A program made the translations under genes and the position numbers. A stretch of 64,000 nucleotides of DNA from Pseudomonas fragi (GTDB taxonomy: Bacteria > Pseudomonadota > Gammaproteobacteria > Pseudomonadales > Pseudomonadaceae), in contig NZ_NQKQ01000003.1 in assembly GCF_002269505.1 (NCBI RefSeq), positions 124,001 through 188,000 on the forward strand, read 5' to 3'. Within the stretch, counting starts at the first letter, position 1. Each line of letters starts with the position of its first letter. The notes beneath the pieces are model-generated. The model was given only the letters and a program-made list of their open reading frames with translations, was not told the origin of the DNA and did not search any database. Below, piece by piece: positions 8,669-18,297 of this stretch.

Positions 8669-8900
8669 GTGTGCGCAGACCACAGGTACTTTTGCTGCCT
8701 TGCCCGGAAAGAAGATACGGCTGAAAAAGCATGTCATAAAGGTGTAGTGCAAGAAGTTATGCATTGTATTGAATGATTTTTGTAGGTTTGTTCCTGTGCA
8801 TATGTGCGCCTCGTCTCTTCTGGGTCCAAGCGCTGTAGTAAATCTGGGCGCGTCTAATTGGGCATGCTGATAATGCAACGCTCGATCCGGAGGATAATCC

Positions 8901-10361
8901 ATGAACAATTTCCATGAACAAGCCATGGGCTTTGTGTATCAACAAGTTCTGCATCGACTCCTGGGGTTTTTCAGTCGTCCCGAGCGCATTGCATTGCAGT
9001 TGTTGATTCAGCGTTTATTAGTGGCGGCCGGTGGCGTGGAGCGCATAGGGCACTATCGGGTAATGGTTGTTCATGAGGGTGGTAAGGAATGTGCCTATAC
9101 ATTGGCTTTTTTGCGTGCCGCACAACTGAGTATTGCCGGGCGCTCGCCAGAGACGTTCAAGTTGCGCATTGCAATACTGCGCCAGCCACGCATGACCGCC
9201 AATGTAATGGAGCGCATTCAGACCCAGTGCAGCGAACTGTTTATATATGAAGATATGCGTGTCGAGTTACTGCTTGTCGATGAGCAGGGCACGACCAGAA
9301 TGCATAAACAGAGCGTTTTCGGGAACCTGCCATCAATGATGAATCGTACCCAGGTGTTGATGTCGGGACACCTGACCCAAGGCGACGCCAGAGCGACTTT
9401 TTTTTATTCCGACCTATTGGCCCGCGCCAAGCTCTACGGTCAGGCCTGCAGATGGGGCGCCAGGGTCGACGCACTGATTGACCGCCGCCCGCCCAGTCAT
9501 TTGGGGCAATACGTGAGGTGGATTAAACAGGTTGCAGAGCAGCAGGGGCATGCATCGCTGGGCGTTGACCACGAAGACTTTGAAAGTGCGGTTAAACTAT
9601 GCAGCCAACTGGATGATGACTATAAACAGCTATTGCAATTGCCGCCCACGTCCAGTGCCGAGTTTTCTGCGATCTGTGGCAGCAATGATGTCAGTGTGAT
9701 TAATATATTTGACTGCCTGTGTCACGAAGTGGATGTCTTGCACTCACAAGTGCTGATGTTTGTGGAAGGGCCATGGAATATAAAAGCACTGGATATTGAA
9801 GAGCCACAGGCGGCGGTTGTGTTGTTGGCTGCCCATCTCCAGGGTTTGCGTGGTACTTACCAATATGGGGTGGAGTACAGCGTTGGAGCGGATGCATACT
9901 TGCGCCGGGCATCCCTGGAAAATCAGTGCAATGAGCGGTTCAAAGGGCAGTTGATAAAGAGCCTGGGGGCCTCGTTCAATACGCCGAAAAGGATAAGGAG
10001 GCTGCACGGTGTCGCCACTCAGTACCTGGGTGAGTTGCACGGTGTCAATAATGAACAGTTAGGCTGTTTTATATGTTCGCCTTTTGTGAGTAAAGCGGAT
10101 GATCTTGAACAGTTTTTACAAAATCGTTACCCCGAAAAGTTGCAATATCTCCACGAGTTTCGGCGGGTGTTAATGGACCCGGACACATCGTCGCAAGTTG
10201 ATATAACGTGGTTGGAGTCTGTCAGCGGGCTGCCCCTTGCATCGCTGCAAGCGTTGTATCACATGGAAAAAATAGACCTGAGAACAAGCAAATCGCTGAT
10301 TGCCACATTGTGTGCCCATGATCCAGGCAAGAAGCCTTGGGGCTCAGCTCCTGCGGGCTGA
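8901..10361 (+). CDS. hypothetical protein, family not recognised
   Basis: 486 residues starting at an ATG with GGAGGA nine bases upstream. I do not recognise a family. The sequence is soluble and mixed helical, with no signal peptide or clear membrane segment. Leu/Gln-rich helices fill 1-50 and an alternating hydrophobic pattern (about 55-140) could be a Rossmann-like or alpha/beta core. Later segments are helical. No catalytic signature stands out. Base use is more AT-rich than the flanking genes (runs such as TTTATATATGAAGATATG), suggesting later acquisition. It is followed after 93 bases by the FAN1-like gene in the same direction, so it may be co-transcribed. Confidence 0.7.
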   Translation: MNNFHEQAMGFVYQQVLHRLLGFFSRPERIALQLLIQRLLVAAGGVERIGHYRVMVVHEGGKECAYTLAFLRAAQLSIAGRSPETFKLRIAILRQPRMTANVMERIQTQCSELFIYEDMRVELLLVDEQGTTRMHKQSVFGNLPSMMNRTQVLMSGHLTQGDARATFFYSDLLARAKLYGQACRWGARVDALIDRRPPSHLGQYVRWIKQVAEQQGHASLGVDHEDFESAVKLCSQLDDDYKQLLQLPPTSSAEFSAICGSNDVSVINIFDCLCHEVDVLHSQVLMFVEGPWNIKALDIEEPQAAVVLLAAHLQGLRGTYQYGVEYSVGADAYLRRASLENQCNERFKGQLIKSLGASFNTPKRIRRLHGVATQYLGELHGVNNEQLGCFICSPFVSKADDLEQFLQNRYPEKLQYLHEFRRVLMDPDTSSQVDITWLESVSGLPLASLQALYHMEKIDLRTSKSLIATLCAHDPGKKPWGSAPAG

Positions 10362-10454
10362 GTCAGGTTATTTTCGGCCGGGTGAGTCCCCGGCGAGCGC
10401 ACCGCTCATCCAATAGCATTTGCCAGAGCCCCGGGCAAACTGATATCTGTACGC

Positions 10455-12140
10455 ATGTCCAGTACTCATGCTCAGTGGTTAGCTTTGCCCGTGATTTCCA
10501 ACCCCTTCGAAGACCCGTTTTACTACCTGAAAAATTTCCGGCATGTGCTTGACTGGATCGCCGCGCGTTATGAGGACGTGCTGAGTGTCGACGAGCAGAG
10601 GTTTATCGCAGCTTTTGCCCAGTTGCCCGGCCCCTCGCAAGCGCTTTGGGTACGCATGATCATGCGCAAGGGCGAGCACTTCCGGGCTAACCGGCTCAAT
10701 TACGCGGAAATCGGTGATACCGCATTGGCAGCGGCACCCTTGCTGGCCCTTGGCTGGCTGGATGATCAAGCGCCTTTAGCTTTGGTCGAGGTGTTTGATG
10801 TACTGCAAAAACCGGAAATTCTGGCCTGTTTCAGCGCCCGCATTGCGCAACCCAAGGGCAAGAAATCGGACTGGCTTGAGCAGTTGGCTGTTGACTATAC
10901 CCAGCGGCAAAGCCTGGCCCAATGGCATCCCGGCCTTACCGAGCCGCTCTACACCCTTAACCACCGAGCCCTGTGTGATCGCCTGCGGTTGATGTTTTTT
11001 GGCAATCTCGGGCAGAGCTGGTCCGATTTGGTACTGGCCGACCTGGGCCTGTTTACCTATGAGAAGGTCGATTTCAGCCACGAGTCCCGTGCTCTGGGGT
11101 GCCGGGCCGATATTGAGGGTTATTTGCACCTCCATGCCTGCCGCGAGCAATTTGAGCTTAATGGTGATGCCGAGGCGGTGCTGCAACAGGTGCTCGACTA
11201 CCAGGCCGCCAATCGCTGGCTGCAACGGCGCCGTGGGCGCCTGTTGTTTCAGCTGGGCCAGCATCTGGAGCGGGCAGGGGATTTGAACCGGGCGCTAGAG
11301 GTCTATCAGCAAAGCCGCCATCCCGAAGCGCGCCAGCGCAGCATTCGCGTGCTCGAACGTCAGGAGCACCATGCACTGGCGTTGAAGCTGGCCGAAGACG
11401 CGCAACAGGCCCCACTGACTGATGCCGAGCTTCAGCATCTGCGACGAATCATCCCGCGATTGCGACGCAAGCTGGGTTTGGCGCCATTGCCCGCTACCAG
11501 GGCCGTGGCTGCGGATCGGCTTGACTTGAGCCTGCCACAGGGCGAAGCGATCTGCGTGGAGCTAAAGGTAGCCGCGCATTTGCACCGCACTGCGGAGCCT
11601 GTGCATTACGTGGAAAACACGCTGGTCAACGGGCTGTTCGGTTTGCTGTGCTGGCCGGCGATTTTTGCGCCTTTGCCGGGGGCATTTTTTCACCCTTATC
11701 AAAGTGGTCCGGCTGACTTGTTCGAAGAGGACTTCTATCAGCAACGTGCCGACAGGTTCGAGGCTTGCCTGGCGCAGCTGGATGATGGTCGTTACCTGGC
11801 CACTATCCTGGACACCTATGCCGCCAAGTTCGGTGTGCAATCGAATTTCGTGGCCTGGAATTCCCTGAGTCAGGAGCTGCTGGAAGAGGCGCTGCTGTGT
11901 TTGCCACCCGCGCATTTGAAACTTTGGTTCCGGCGCCTGTTGCTGGATATCAGGGCCAATCGCAGCGGCATGCCCGACCTGATCCAGTTTTTCGCGGCGC
12001 AAAAAACCTACCGCATGATCGAGGTCAAAGGCCCGGGTGACCGCCTGCAGGACAACCAGCTGCGCTGGCTGGCCTTTTGCGAAGAGCACCGGATGCCGGT
12101 GACCGTATGCTACGTGCAATGGCAGGAGCCGCAGGGGTGA
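10455..12140 (+). CDS. FAN1-type structure-specific nuclease with VRR-NUC domain
   Basis: 561 residues, the length of bacterial FAN1. The N-terminal half is helical with SAP/TPR-like repeats (QLGQHLERAGDLNRALEVYQQS near 270-300). The C-terminal VRR-NUC domain carries the PD-(D/E)XK catalytic set: SGMPDLIQF (Asp about 510), RMIEVKGPGDRLQDNQ (Glu and Lys about 527-529). FAN1 enzymes cut 5' flaps and help unhook interstrand crosslinks. The gene overlaps the next helicase by four bases (GTGA), so the two are translationally coupled. The start follows a weak ribosome site; the N-terminal FYYLKNFRHVLDWI block is conserved in FAN1, which supports it. Confidence 0.88.
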   Translation: MSSTHAQWLALPVISNPFEDPFYYLKNFRHVLDWIAARYEDVLSVDEQRFIAAFAQLPGPSQALWVRMIMRKGEHFRANRLNYAEIGDTALAAAPLLALGWLDDQAPLALVEVFDVLQKPEILACFSARIAQPKGKKSDWLEQLAVDYTQRQSLAQWHPGLTEPLYTLNHRALCDRLRLMFFGNLGQSWSDLVLADLGLFTYEKVDFSHESRALGCRADIEGYLHLHACREQFELNGDAEAVLQQVLDYQAANRWLQRRRGRLLFQLGQHLERAGDLNRALEVYQQSRHPEARQRSIRVLERQEHHALALKLAEDAQQAPLTDAELQHLRRIIPRLRRKLGLAPLPATRAVAADRLDLSLPQGEAICVELKVAAHLHRTAEPVHYVENTLVNGLFGLLCWPAIFAPLPGAFFHPYQSGPADLFEEDFYQQRADRFEACLAQLDDGRYLATILDTYAAKFGVQSNFVAWNSLSQELLEEALLCLPPAHLKLWFRRLLLDIRANRSGMPDLIQFFAAQKTYRMIEVKGPGDRLQDNQLRWLAFCEEHRMPVTVCYVQWQEPQG

Positions 12141-14389
12141 GTTATCGCGTGGCAGTGCGTGCCTTGTGTGAGTTCACCGCCAAGGCTGGTGATCTGGACT
12201 TGCGTTTTACCCCTTCGCCTACGGCCCAGCAGGGGATAGCCGGGCATCGCACGGTTGCCTCCCGGCGCAGTGCCGGGTATCAGGCAGAGCTGAGCCTGGA
12301 AGGCCAGTTCGGCGCGCTGACCGTACGTGGCAGGGCAGACGGCTATGACTGCGTCGCCAATGTGCTGGAAGAGGTGAAAACCTTCCGTGGCGATTTCGGC
12401 GCAATACCTGCCAATCACCGTGACTTGCACTGGGCTCAGGCCCGCGTCTACGGCTGGTTGTTGTGCCAGAGCCTGCAACTGCCACAGGTTGACCTGGCGC
12501 TGGTGTATTTCGACATCGTCAGTGAAAAGGAGTACCGCCTGCAGGAAACCTGGTCAGCGACTGATTTACAGCGCTTTTTCGAACAGCAATGCGGGTTGTT
12601 TCTGGCCTGGGCCGAGCAGGAGCTGGCTCATCGTCAGGCCCGCGATGCCGCCGCCCGTGCCCTGGCGTTTCCCCACACGCAGTTTCGTAGCGGGCAGCGG
12701 TCATTGGCCGAAGCGGTGTACAAAACCGTCAGCACCGGGCGCTGCCTGATGGCCCAGGCACCCACCGGGATCGGCAAGACCATCGGCACCCTGTTTCCGT
12801 TGCTTAAGGCCATGCCCGGCCAGCAGCTCGACAAGCTGCTGTTTCTGACGGCCAAGACGCCGGGGCGCAAGCTGGCCCTGGATGCGGCACAGGTGCTCTA
12901 TCCCCGGGAGCAGCACGCAGTATTGCGGGTGCTGGAGCTGGTGGCACGGGACAAGGCTTGTGAATACCCGCAAAACGCCTGCAATGGCGATTCCTGCCCT
13001 CTGGCCAAGGGCTTCTACGATCGTTTGCCCGCTGCGCGAATGGCTGCAGTCGCCCGATCCCCCCTCGATCAACAGACCCTGCGCAGCGTCGCACTTGACC
13101 ACCAGGTGTGCCCTTATTACCTGAGTCAGGAGATGGCGCGCTGGGCTGATCTGGTGATCGCCGATTACAACTACTACTTCGACTTCAGTGCATTGCTCTA
13201 CGGTCTGGCCCAGGCCAATCAGTGGACAGTCGCGACCCTGGTGGACGAAGCCCATAACCTGGTGGAGCGGGCACGGGGGATGTACAGCGCAAGCCTCGAT
13301 CAGCAGACCCTCAACAGCCTGCTACGCACGGTCCCGGTAACGCTGGACAAGCCTTTCAAACGCCTGAACCGCGAATGGAATGCCTTGCACAAGGAGCAGG
13401 CGGGCCCCTATCAGGTTTATCCGCAACTGCCGGCTAAATGGCTGAATGCCTTGTCTGCCTGCATCACCGCCATCGGTGACTACCTGAACGATCATCCCCA
13501 GGGCCTGGCGGGCAATTTGCAGGCGTTCTACTTTGAAGCCTTGCAGTTCAACCGGGTGGCGGAGCTGTTCGACGGCAATTATTTATTCGATGTCAGCCTG
13601 CGTGAAAACGGCAAGCGACGCCTGTCGCAGCTCAACCTGCGCAACATTGTACCCGCCGGTTTTATCGGGCCGCGCCTGGCCAGTGCCCGTAGCAATGTAC
13701 TGTTTTCGGCCACCCTGAGCCCGCAAACTTATTACAGCAACTTGCTGGGCTTGCCTGCAGATACGCTGTGGATGGACGTTGAATCGCCATTCAGGGCCGA
13801 ACAACTTGATGTGCAGGTGGTTAGCCGGATTTCGACCCGATTTGTGCATCGGCAGGCTTCGTTGGAGCCGATAGTGCAACTGATTGCCGCTCAGTACCAG
13901 CAGCGCCCAGGCAACTACCTGGCGTTTTTCAGCAGTTTTGACTACCTGCAACAGGTTGCCGAGTTGCTGGCCGAGCGCCACCCGCAGGTGCCGCAGTGGC
14001 TGCAGGCACGGGGAATGGATGAGCACGCCCGCCAGGGCTTTCTAGACCAGTTCACCCTGAGCAGTCAGGGTATCGGCTTTGCCGTGCTCGGTGGCGCATT
14101 CGCTGAAGGCATTGATTTGCCGGGTGCGCGCTTGATCGGCGCGTTTGTCGCGACCCTGGGGCTGGCCCAGTTCAATCCGGTCAATGAACAGATCAAACAA
14201 CGCATGGGCGCATTGTTTGGCGCCGGTTACGACTACACCTACCTTTACCCGGGGGTGCAAAAGGTGGTGCAGGCCGCCGGGCGGGTGATTCGTACACAGA
14301 GCGATCAGGGCACGCTGTTTCTTATCGATGACCGCTTTGCCGAGCCGAAGGTGCAGCAGTTGCTACCGCGCTGGTGGCGGCTGGACTGA
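12137..14389 (+). CDS. XPD/DinG-like ATP-dependent DNA helicase with N-terminal PD-(D/E)XK-like domain
   Basis: 750 residues if begun at the GTG 12137, which overlaps the FAN1 stop and has CAGGAG eight bases upstream; the upstream in-frame ATG at 12077 lies inside FAN1. The N-terminal about 150 residues look like a Cas4-type nuclease domain: GRADGYD, then LEEVKT. The superfamily 2 helicase core has Walker A APTGIGKT, DEAH box VDEAHNL, and a C-terminal motif VI region AAGRVIRT. Four cysteines between motifs I and II (ACEYPQNAC, DSCPLA, QVCPYY) form the Fe-S cluster site of XPD/DinG enzymes. Probably a 5'-3' helicase that works with the FAN1 nuclease in repair. Confidence 0.87.
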   Translation: MSYRVAVRALCEFTAKAGDLDLRFTPSPTAQQGIAGHRTVASRRSAGYQAELSLEGQFGALTVRGRADGYDCVANVLEEVKTFRGDFGAIPANHRDLHWAQARVYGWLLCQSLQLPQVDLALVYFDIVSEKEYRLQETWSATDLQRFFEQQCGLFLAWAEQELAHRQARDAAARALAFPHTQFRSGQRSLAEAVYKTVSTGRCLMAQAPTGIGKTIGTLFPLLKAMPGQQLDKLLFLTAKTPGRKLALDAAQVLYPREQHAVLRVLELVARDKACEYPQNACNGDSCPLAKGFYDRLPAARMAAVARSPLDQQTLRSVALDHQVCPYYLSQEMARWADLVIADYNYYFDFSALLYGLAQANQWTVATLVDEAHNLVERARGMYSASLDQQTLNSLLRTVPVTLDKPFKRLNREWNALHKEQAGPYQVYPQLPAKWLNALSACITAIGDYLNDHPQGLAGNLQAFYFEALQFNRVAELFDGNYLFDVSLRENGKRRLSQLNLRNIVPAGFIGPRLASARSNVLFSATLSPQTYYSNLLGLPADTLWMDVESPFRAEQLDVQVVSRISTRFVHRQASLEPIVQLIAAQYQQRPGNYLAFFSSFDYLQQVAELLAERHPQVPQWLQARGMDEHARQGFLDQFTLSSQGIGFAVLGGAFAEGIDLPGARLIGAFVATLGLAQFNPVNEQIKQRMGALFGAGYDYTYLYPGVQKVVQAAGRVIRTQSDQGTLFLIDDRFAEPKVQQLLPRWWRLD

Positions 14390-14451
14390 ACGATACCTCT
14401 ACAAACCCCAGCCCTGTCCCGGCGGGAGAGGGTGAGGGCAGGGGGCGCATG

Positions 14452-14727
14452 TCAGTCGCGGTAAAACACTTGCACCAGGTGGTAGCCGAACTTGCTCTTG
14501 ACCGGGCCATGCACCACTCGCAGCGGTTTTTTGAAGATGATCTGGTCGATAATGCCAACCATCTGCCCGGGCCGCACTTCGCCCAGATCGCCGCCGCGTT
14601 TGCCTGAGGGGCAGGTAGAGAATTTTTTCGCCAGCACATCGAAGGCTTCGCCCTTGGCAATGCGTTGCTTGAGCGATTCGGCTTCTTCGGCGGTTTTCAC
14701 CAGGATATGGCGGGCTTGAGCTTTCAT
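14452..14727 (-). CDS. ppiC: parvulin peptidyl-prolyl cis-trans isomerase
   Basis: 91 residues, a stand-alone cytoplasmic parvulin domain. ARHILVKT, FSTCPSGKRGGDLG and SKFGYHLVQV are the family's conserved blocks with the two active-site histidines (His7 and the GYH histidine). It catalyses prolyl isomerisation in protein folding. The length matches E. coli PpiC. It is convergent with the helicase gene; a short GC-rich repeat fragment (14404-14445) lies between. Identification is firm. Confidence 0.95.
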   Translation of the reverse strand: MKAQARHILVKTAEEAESLKQRIAKGEAFDVLAKKFSTCPSGKRGGDLGEVRPGQMVGIIDQIIFKKPLRVVHGPVKSKFGYHLVQVFYRD

Positions 14728-14772
14728 GTGATCTGTACCTTGGAACAGTGGGGCATAGTGCGCGGGCGCGGA

Positions 14773-15699
14773 TTATGCCTGAGTTTTTGCCTGCGGGGAG
14801 TGATGACGCGGCAGGTACAGGCACACCCGCGTGCCTTGCCCGCTTTGGCTGCTGATGCTGACATGGCCGCCAGACTGCTGGGCAAAGCCGTAGATCATCG
14901 ACAAGCCGAGCCCGGTACCCTGGCCCACCGGCTTGGTGGTGAAGAAGGGGTCAAACGCCTTGGCAAGGGTTTGCGGGCTCATGCCCGTGCCATTGTCGCT
15001 GACTTCAAGCATCACGTAGTCGCCAGAGCTGACGGACTCCAGGGTGCCAAGATCACTGGCATCCAGGTATTGATTGGCGGTCTTGACCAGCAGGGTGCCA
15101 CCGTCGGGCATGGCGTCGCGAGCATTGATCATCAGGTTGAGCAGGGCACTTTCAAGCTGGCCAGTGTCGGTATTGATGGGCCAGATGTTTTGCCCCAGTT
15201 CCAGGACCAGGTCAATCTGCGAACCCTTAGTGCTGCTGAACAATGCTTGCAGTGAACGCACCAGTTGATTGGGGTCCAGCGGCCTGCGGTCCAGTGACTG
15301 GCGGCGGGAGAATGTCAGCAGGCGGTTGGTCAGTGCGGCAGCGCGTTGCGCCGAGTTGACCGCGGCATCGGCAAAACGCTCAACCTCGTCAATGCGCCCG
15401 GCGGCGATATACCGCTTCATCAAGTCCAGGCTGGCGATGATCCCGGTAAGCATATTGTTGAAATCGTGGGCAATGCCGCCGGTCAGTTGGCCTACAGCCT
15501 CCATTTTTTGCCCGTGGCGCAGGGCTTCTTCGGCCCGTGCCCGCTCGAGGATCTCGCACTGCAATTGCAGGTTGGCCTCGGCCAGCGCCCGGGTGCGTTC
15601 GGCAACGCGTTGCTCAAGGGTTTCGTTAAGCTCAAGCAGAGCTTGTTCGGTGGCAGTGGCCTGCAGACGCTGGCGGCGCCTTGAACTCTTGATTGCCAT
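14773..15699 (-). CDS. histidine kinase without sensor or receiver domain
   Basis: 308 residues. A coiled coil (about 12-65) leads straight into a HisKA domain with the phospho-accepting histidine in [10 protein letters not shown] (about 82), then a HATPase_c domain with N box [11 protein letters not shown]1 DNGTGM, F box DPFFTTKP and G2 [11 protein letters not shown]. There is no PAS, membrane segment or attached receiver, although kinases of this subfamily usually have both. It may be a truncated hybrid kinase or take its signal through a partner. No response regulator gene is adjacent. Cytoplasmic. Target unknown. Confidence 0.87.
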   Translation of the reverse strand: MAIKSSRRRQRLQATATEQALLELNETLEQRVAERTRALAEANLQLQCEILERARAEEALRHGQKMEAVGQLTGGIAHDFNNMLTGIIASLDLMKRYIAAGRIDEVERFADAAVNSAQRAAALTNRLLTFSRRQSLDRRPLDPNQLVRSLQALFSSTKGSQIDLVLELGQNIWPINTDTGQLESALLNLMINARDAMPDGGTLLVKTANQYLDASDLGTLESVSSGDYVMLEVSDNGTGMSPQTLAKAFDPFFTTKPVGQGTGLGLSMIYGFAQQSGGHVSISSQSGQGTRVCLYLPRHHSPQAKTQA

Positions 15700-15933
15700 G
15701 GTCGTTCCCGGGTTTGAATCTGTGAGTCAGTGTATGTAATGCCGAATACCGGCTCAAGGCTATCAGCCTTGCTGCAAGGTGCGGTCTTGACCGTTCGACT
15801 AAGGTCGAATGAGGCTTGAGCTTAGCCTTTCGTACAATTGCGCCCCTTTTTTTGATTGAGGACGCTGGCTGTAATGCCGGGCGTACCTGCGATCGTTTTC
15901 ACCTTGCCAATGATTGGCTGCTGGAGCTTGTAC

Positions 15934-17235
15934 ATGGTTCATCCTTTTTCATTGTTGGCGCACCGCCAGGTTACCCGCCTGGGCGCGCTGGCAATGTGTG
16001 CCGGCTTTGCCGCACCGTCACAGGCCGGCGGTTTTCTTGAAGACAGCAGCGCCAAACTGGAAGCGCGTACGGTGTACTTCAACCGTGATTTTCGCGATGG
16101 CAGCAGCTCAAACCCCCAGGGTGCTTCCAAGCGCGATGAAACCGCGCAGGGCTTTATCCTCAACCTGCAATCGGGCTATACCGAAGGCACTGTCGGTTTT
16201 GGCCTCGATGCACTGGGCATGCTGGGCCTGAAACTGGACTCCAGCCCTGCTGACAGCAATAGCGGCCTGTTGCCTTCGACCGGCAGCGACCCGCGTCGTT
16301 CCAAGGACCAGTACGCAAAATTTGGCCTCACGGCGAAAATGCGCGTATCCGATACCGTGCTCAAGTATGGCGCGCTGCTGCCTGACCTGCCGCTGCTCAA
16401 GTATAACGATGGTCGCCTGCTGCCGAACATGTTCAACGGCGCCATGCTGGTGTCTCAGGAAATCAAGGGGCTCAAAGTCATGGCCTCGCGCCTTGACCGC
16501 TACACCGCACGGGATTCCACCGACTCCCAGGACCTGCGCCTGAACTGCAAGAACAAGCGGTATGGCTGCAACATCACCGCCGACCACTTCAGCATGTATG
16601 GCCTGGATTACAAGGTTAACGAGCGTCTGACTGCGCAGTACCACTACGGTGAATTGCAGGACATCTACCGTCAGCAGTTTGTCGGTTTGCTGGCCAGCCA
16701 GCCGGTCGGCCCTGGTGTGTTGTCGGCCGATGTTCGCTTGCTTAAAAGTGATGATTCGGGTTCAGCCAAAGCTGGCAATATCGACAACCGCGCATTGGGC
16801 GCCATGCTCGGGTATTCGCTGGGCGGGCACAAGGTCAGTGCCGGCTGGCAGCGCATGAACGGCGATACCTCGATGCCGTACCTGGATGGCAGCAACCCGT
16901 ACCTGGTCAACTACCTGCAGGTCAACGACTTTGCCAATGCCCAGGAGCGTTCGTGGCAACTGCGTTACGACTACGACTTCAAAGCCATTGGCATTGACGG
17001 CCTGTCGTTCCTGACCCGTTATGTCAATGGCGACCATATCAAGGTGGTCGGCAGCAGCGAAGAGGGCAAGGAATGGGAGCGTGACAGCGAGCTGAAATAC
17101 ATCGTGCAGAGCGGTACGTTCAAGGACGTCAGCCTGCGCTTGCGCAATGCGACCTACCGCACCAACTACTCCCAGTTTGCCCGCGATGTGGATGAGACCC
17201 GCTTGATCGTCAGCTATAACCTGTCGATCTGGTAA
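15934..17235 (+). CDS. OprD-family outer membrane porin
   Basis: 433 residues. The signal peptide (MVHPFSLLAHRQ... to SQAGG) is followed by GFLEDSSAKLEARTVYFNRDFR, the diagnostic OprD family opening. The chain ends in a strand with LIVSYNLSIW, an outer membrane terminus with a C-terminal aromatic. OprD-type channels admit basic amino acids or carboxylates; the substrate cannot be read here. I prefer the ATG at 15934 because CTGGAG lies ten bases upstream and it starts directly on a signal peptide; an in-frame ATG at 15856 would add 26 residues. Convergent with mtlZ; a role in polyol uptake would be speculation. Confidence 0.9.
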   Translation: MVHPFSLLAHRQVTRLGALAMCAGFAAPSQAGGFLEDSSAKLEARTVYFNRDFRDGSSSNPQGASKRDETAQGFILNLQSGYTEGTVGFGLDALGMLGLKLDSSPADSNSGLLPSTGSDPRRSKDQYAKFGLTAKMRVSDTVLKYGALLPDLPLLKYNDGRLLPNMFNGAMLVSQEIKGLKVMASRLDRYTARDSTDSQDLRLNCKNKRYGCNITADHFSMYGLDYKVNERLTAQYHYGELQDIYRQQFVGLLASQPVGPGVLSADVRLLKSDDSGSAKAGNIDNRALGAMLGYSLGGHKVSAGWQRMNGDTSMPYLDGSNPYLVNYLQVNDFANAQERSWQLRYDYDFKAIGIDGLSFLTRYVNGDHIKVVGSSEEGKEWERDSELKYIVQSGTFKDVSLRLRNATYRTNYSQFARDVDETRLIVSYNLSIW

Positions 17236-17239
17236 GGGC

Positions 17240-17349
17240 TGTAGTCGCTGAGGAGCGAAGCGATGCTGCGATGGGTTGCGCAGCGACCCTGAAATCTTGA
17301 AGGTCCTGCGGCCCTTATCGCAGCCTCGCTTCGCTCCTCAGCGACTACA
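17240..17349. repeat. long palindromic intergenic repeat
   Basis: Two perfect 24-base inverted arms, TGTAGTCGCTGAGGAGCGAA plus four more bases at 17240-17263 and the complement at 17326-17349, flank 62 bases. It lies between convergent genes. The arm sequence is the same type as the element at 59146-59308 and belongs to the dispersed palindromes of fluorescent pseudomonads. It may also work as a bidirectional transcription end. Confidence 0.85.
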
Positions 17350-17353
17350 ACGG

Positions 17354-18292
17354 TTACAGCAGCTGCGCACGATAGGGCAGGTCCGGGCCGGTTTTGCTGC
17401 AGGTGAGTGCTGCAGCCCGGCTGGCAAAGTCGAGCAGGGCGTCCAGTTGCAACGCACTCAGGTCCTGTACACCTTCGATCGAGTCCAGTTGATGCTCGGT
17501 CAGCCAGGCAATCACCGCGGCCTGGAAGGTATCGCCCGCACCCACGGTATCGGCCACTTTCACCAGGCTTGCCGGCACCGAACGCTGGCCATGTTCGCGG
17601 CTGAGCACACTGGCGCCCTGGCTGCCACGGGTCAAAAACACCAACTGGCAACGATGGTTGAGCCATGACTGGGCAATCTGCTGCGCGTCTTGCCCCGGGT
17701 ACAACAGCTCCAGATCTTCATCACTGACCTTGATCACATCGGCGTAGGGGATCAGTTCCTTGATCCGCTGGCGCCAGCGGTCGATATCCGGCTCGGGATT
17801 GAGCCGCACATTGGGGTCAAGGCTGATCAGCCGTTTCCCGCTCTCGCGCTTGACCAGGCCCAGCAGGGTATCGCCTACCGGCTGCACTACCAGCGAAAAT
17901 GAACCCACATGCAAGCCCCGCACCTCAGGCCCCAGTACCGGCAGGTGACGGGCGTGCAATTGCCGGTCGGCGCAGCCCTCACCGCGAAAGCTGTAGGCGG
18001 GCGAACCGTTGCTATCCAGGGCGACCATGGCCAGTGTCGTGGGCGCGTCCAGATCATGCAGGTAGCGTGGGCTGACGCCTTCGTTGAGCAGTACCTGTTT
18101 CAGCCGCCGGCCCAGGTAGTCGGTCGAAAGGCCGGCAAACAGTGCCGTTTCGACGCCCAGGCGGCGCAGACCCACGGCTACGTTGAAGGGTGAGCCGCCC
18201 GCAATGGCCTTGAAGTCCACCTGGCCCGTCGCCGTGTTCTCGGGCGACTGGGCAAAAAAATCGAATAAGGCCTCTCCGCAAACCAGATACAT
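17354..18292 (-). CDS. mtlZ: PfkB-family fructokinase
   Basis: 312 residues of the ribokinase/PfkB family. GGSPFNVAVGLRRLG (near 32-46) is the substrate-binding signature and DTVGAGDTFQAA (near 245) is the PfkB signature 2 with the catalytic aspartate. It phosphorylates the fructose formed by mannitol dehydrogenase. Last gene of the mtl operon; mtlY ends directly upstream. I choose the ATG 18292 over the in-frame GTG 18301 that overlaps the mtlY stop, because GAG lies at suitable spacing; both are possible. Confidence 0.92.
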   Translation of the reverse strand: MYLVCGEALFDFFAQSPENTATGQVDFKAIAGGSPFNVAVGLRRLGVETALFAGLSTDYLGRRLKQVLLNEGVSPRYLHDLDAPTTLAMVALDSNGSPAYSFRGEGCADRQLHARHLPVLGPEVRGLHVGSFSLVVQPVGDTLLGLVKRESGKRLISLDPNVRLNPEPDIDRWRQRIKELIPYADVIKVSDEDLELLYPGQDAQQIAQSWLNHRCQLVFLTRGSQGASVLSREHGQRSVPASLVKVADTVGAGDTFQAAVIAWLTEHQLDSIEGVQDLSALQLDALLDFASRAAALTCSKTGPDLPYRAQLL

Positions 18293-18297
18293 AACAT

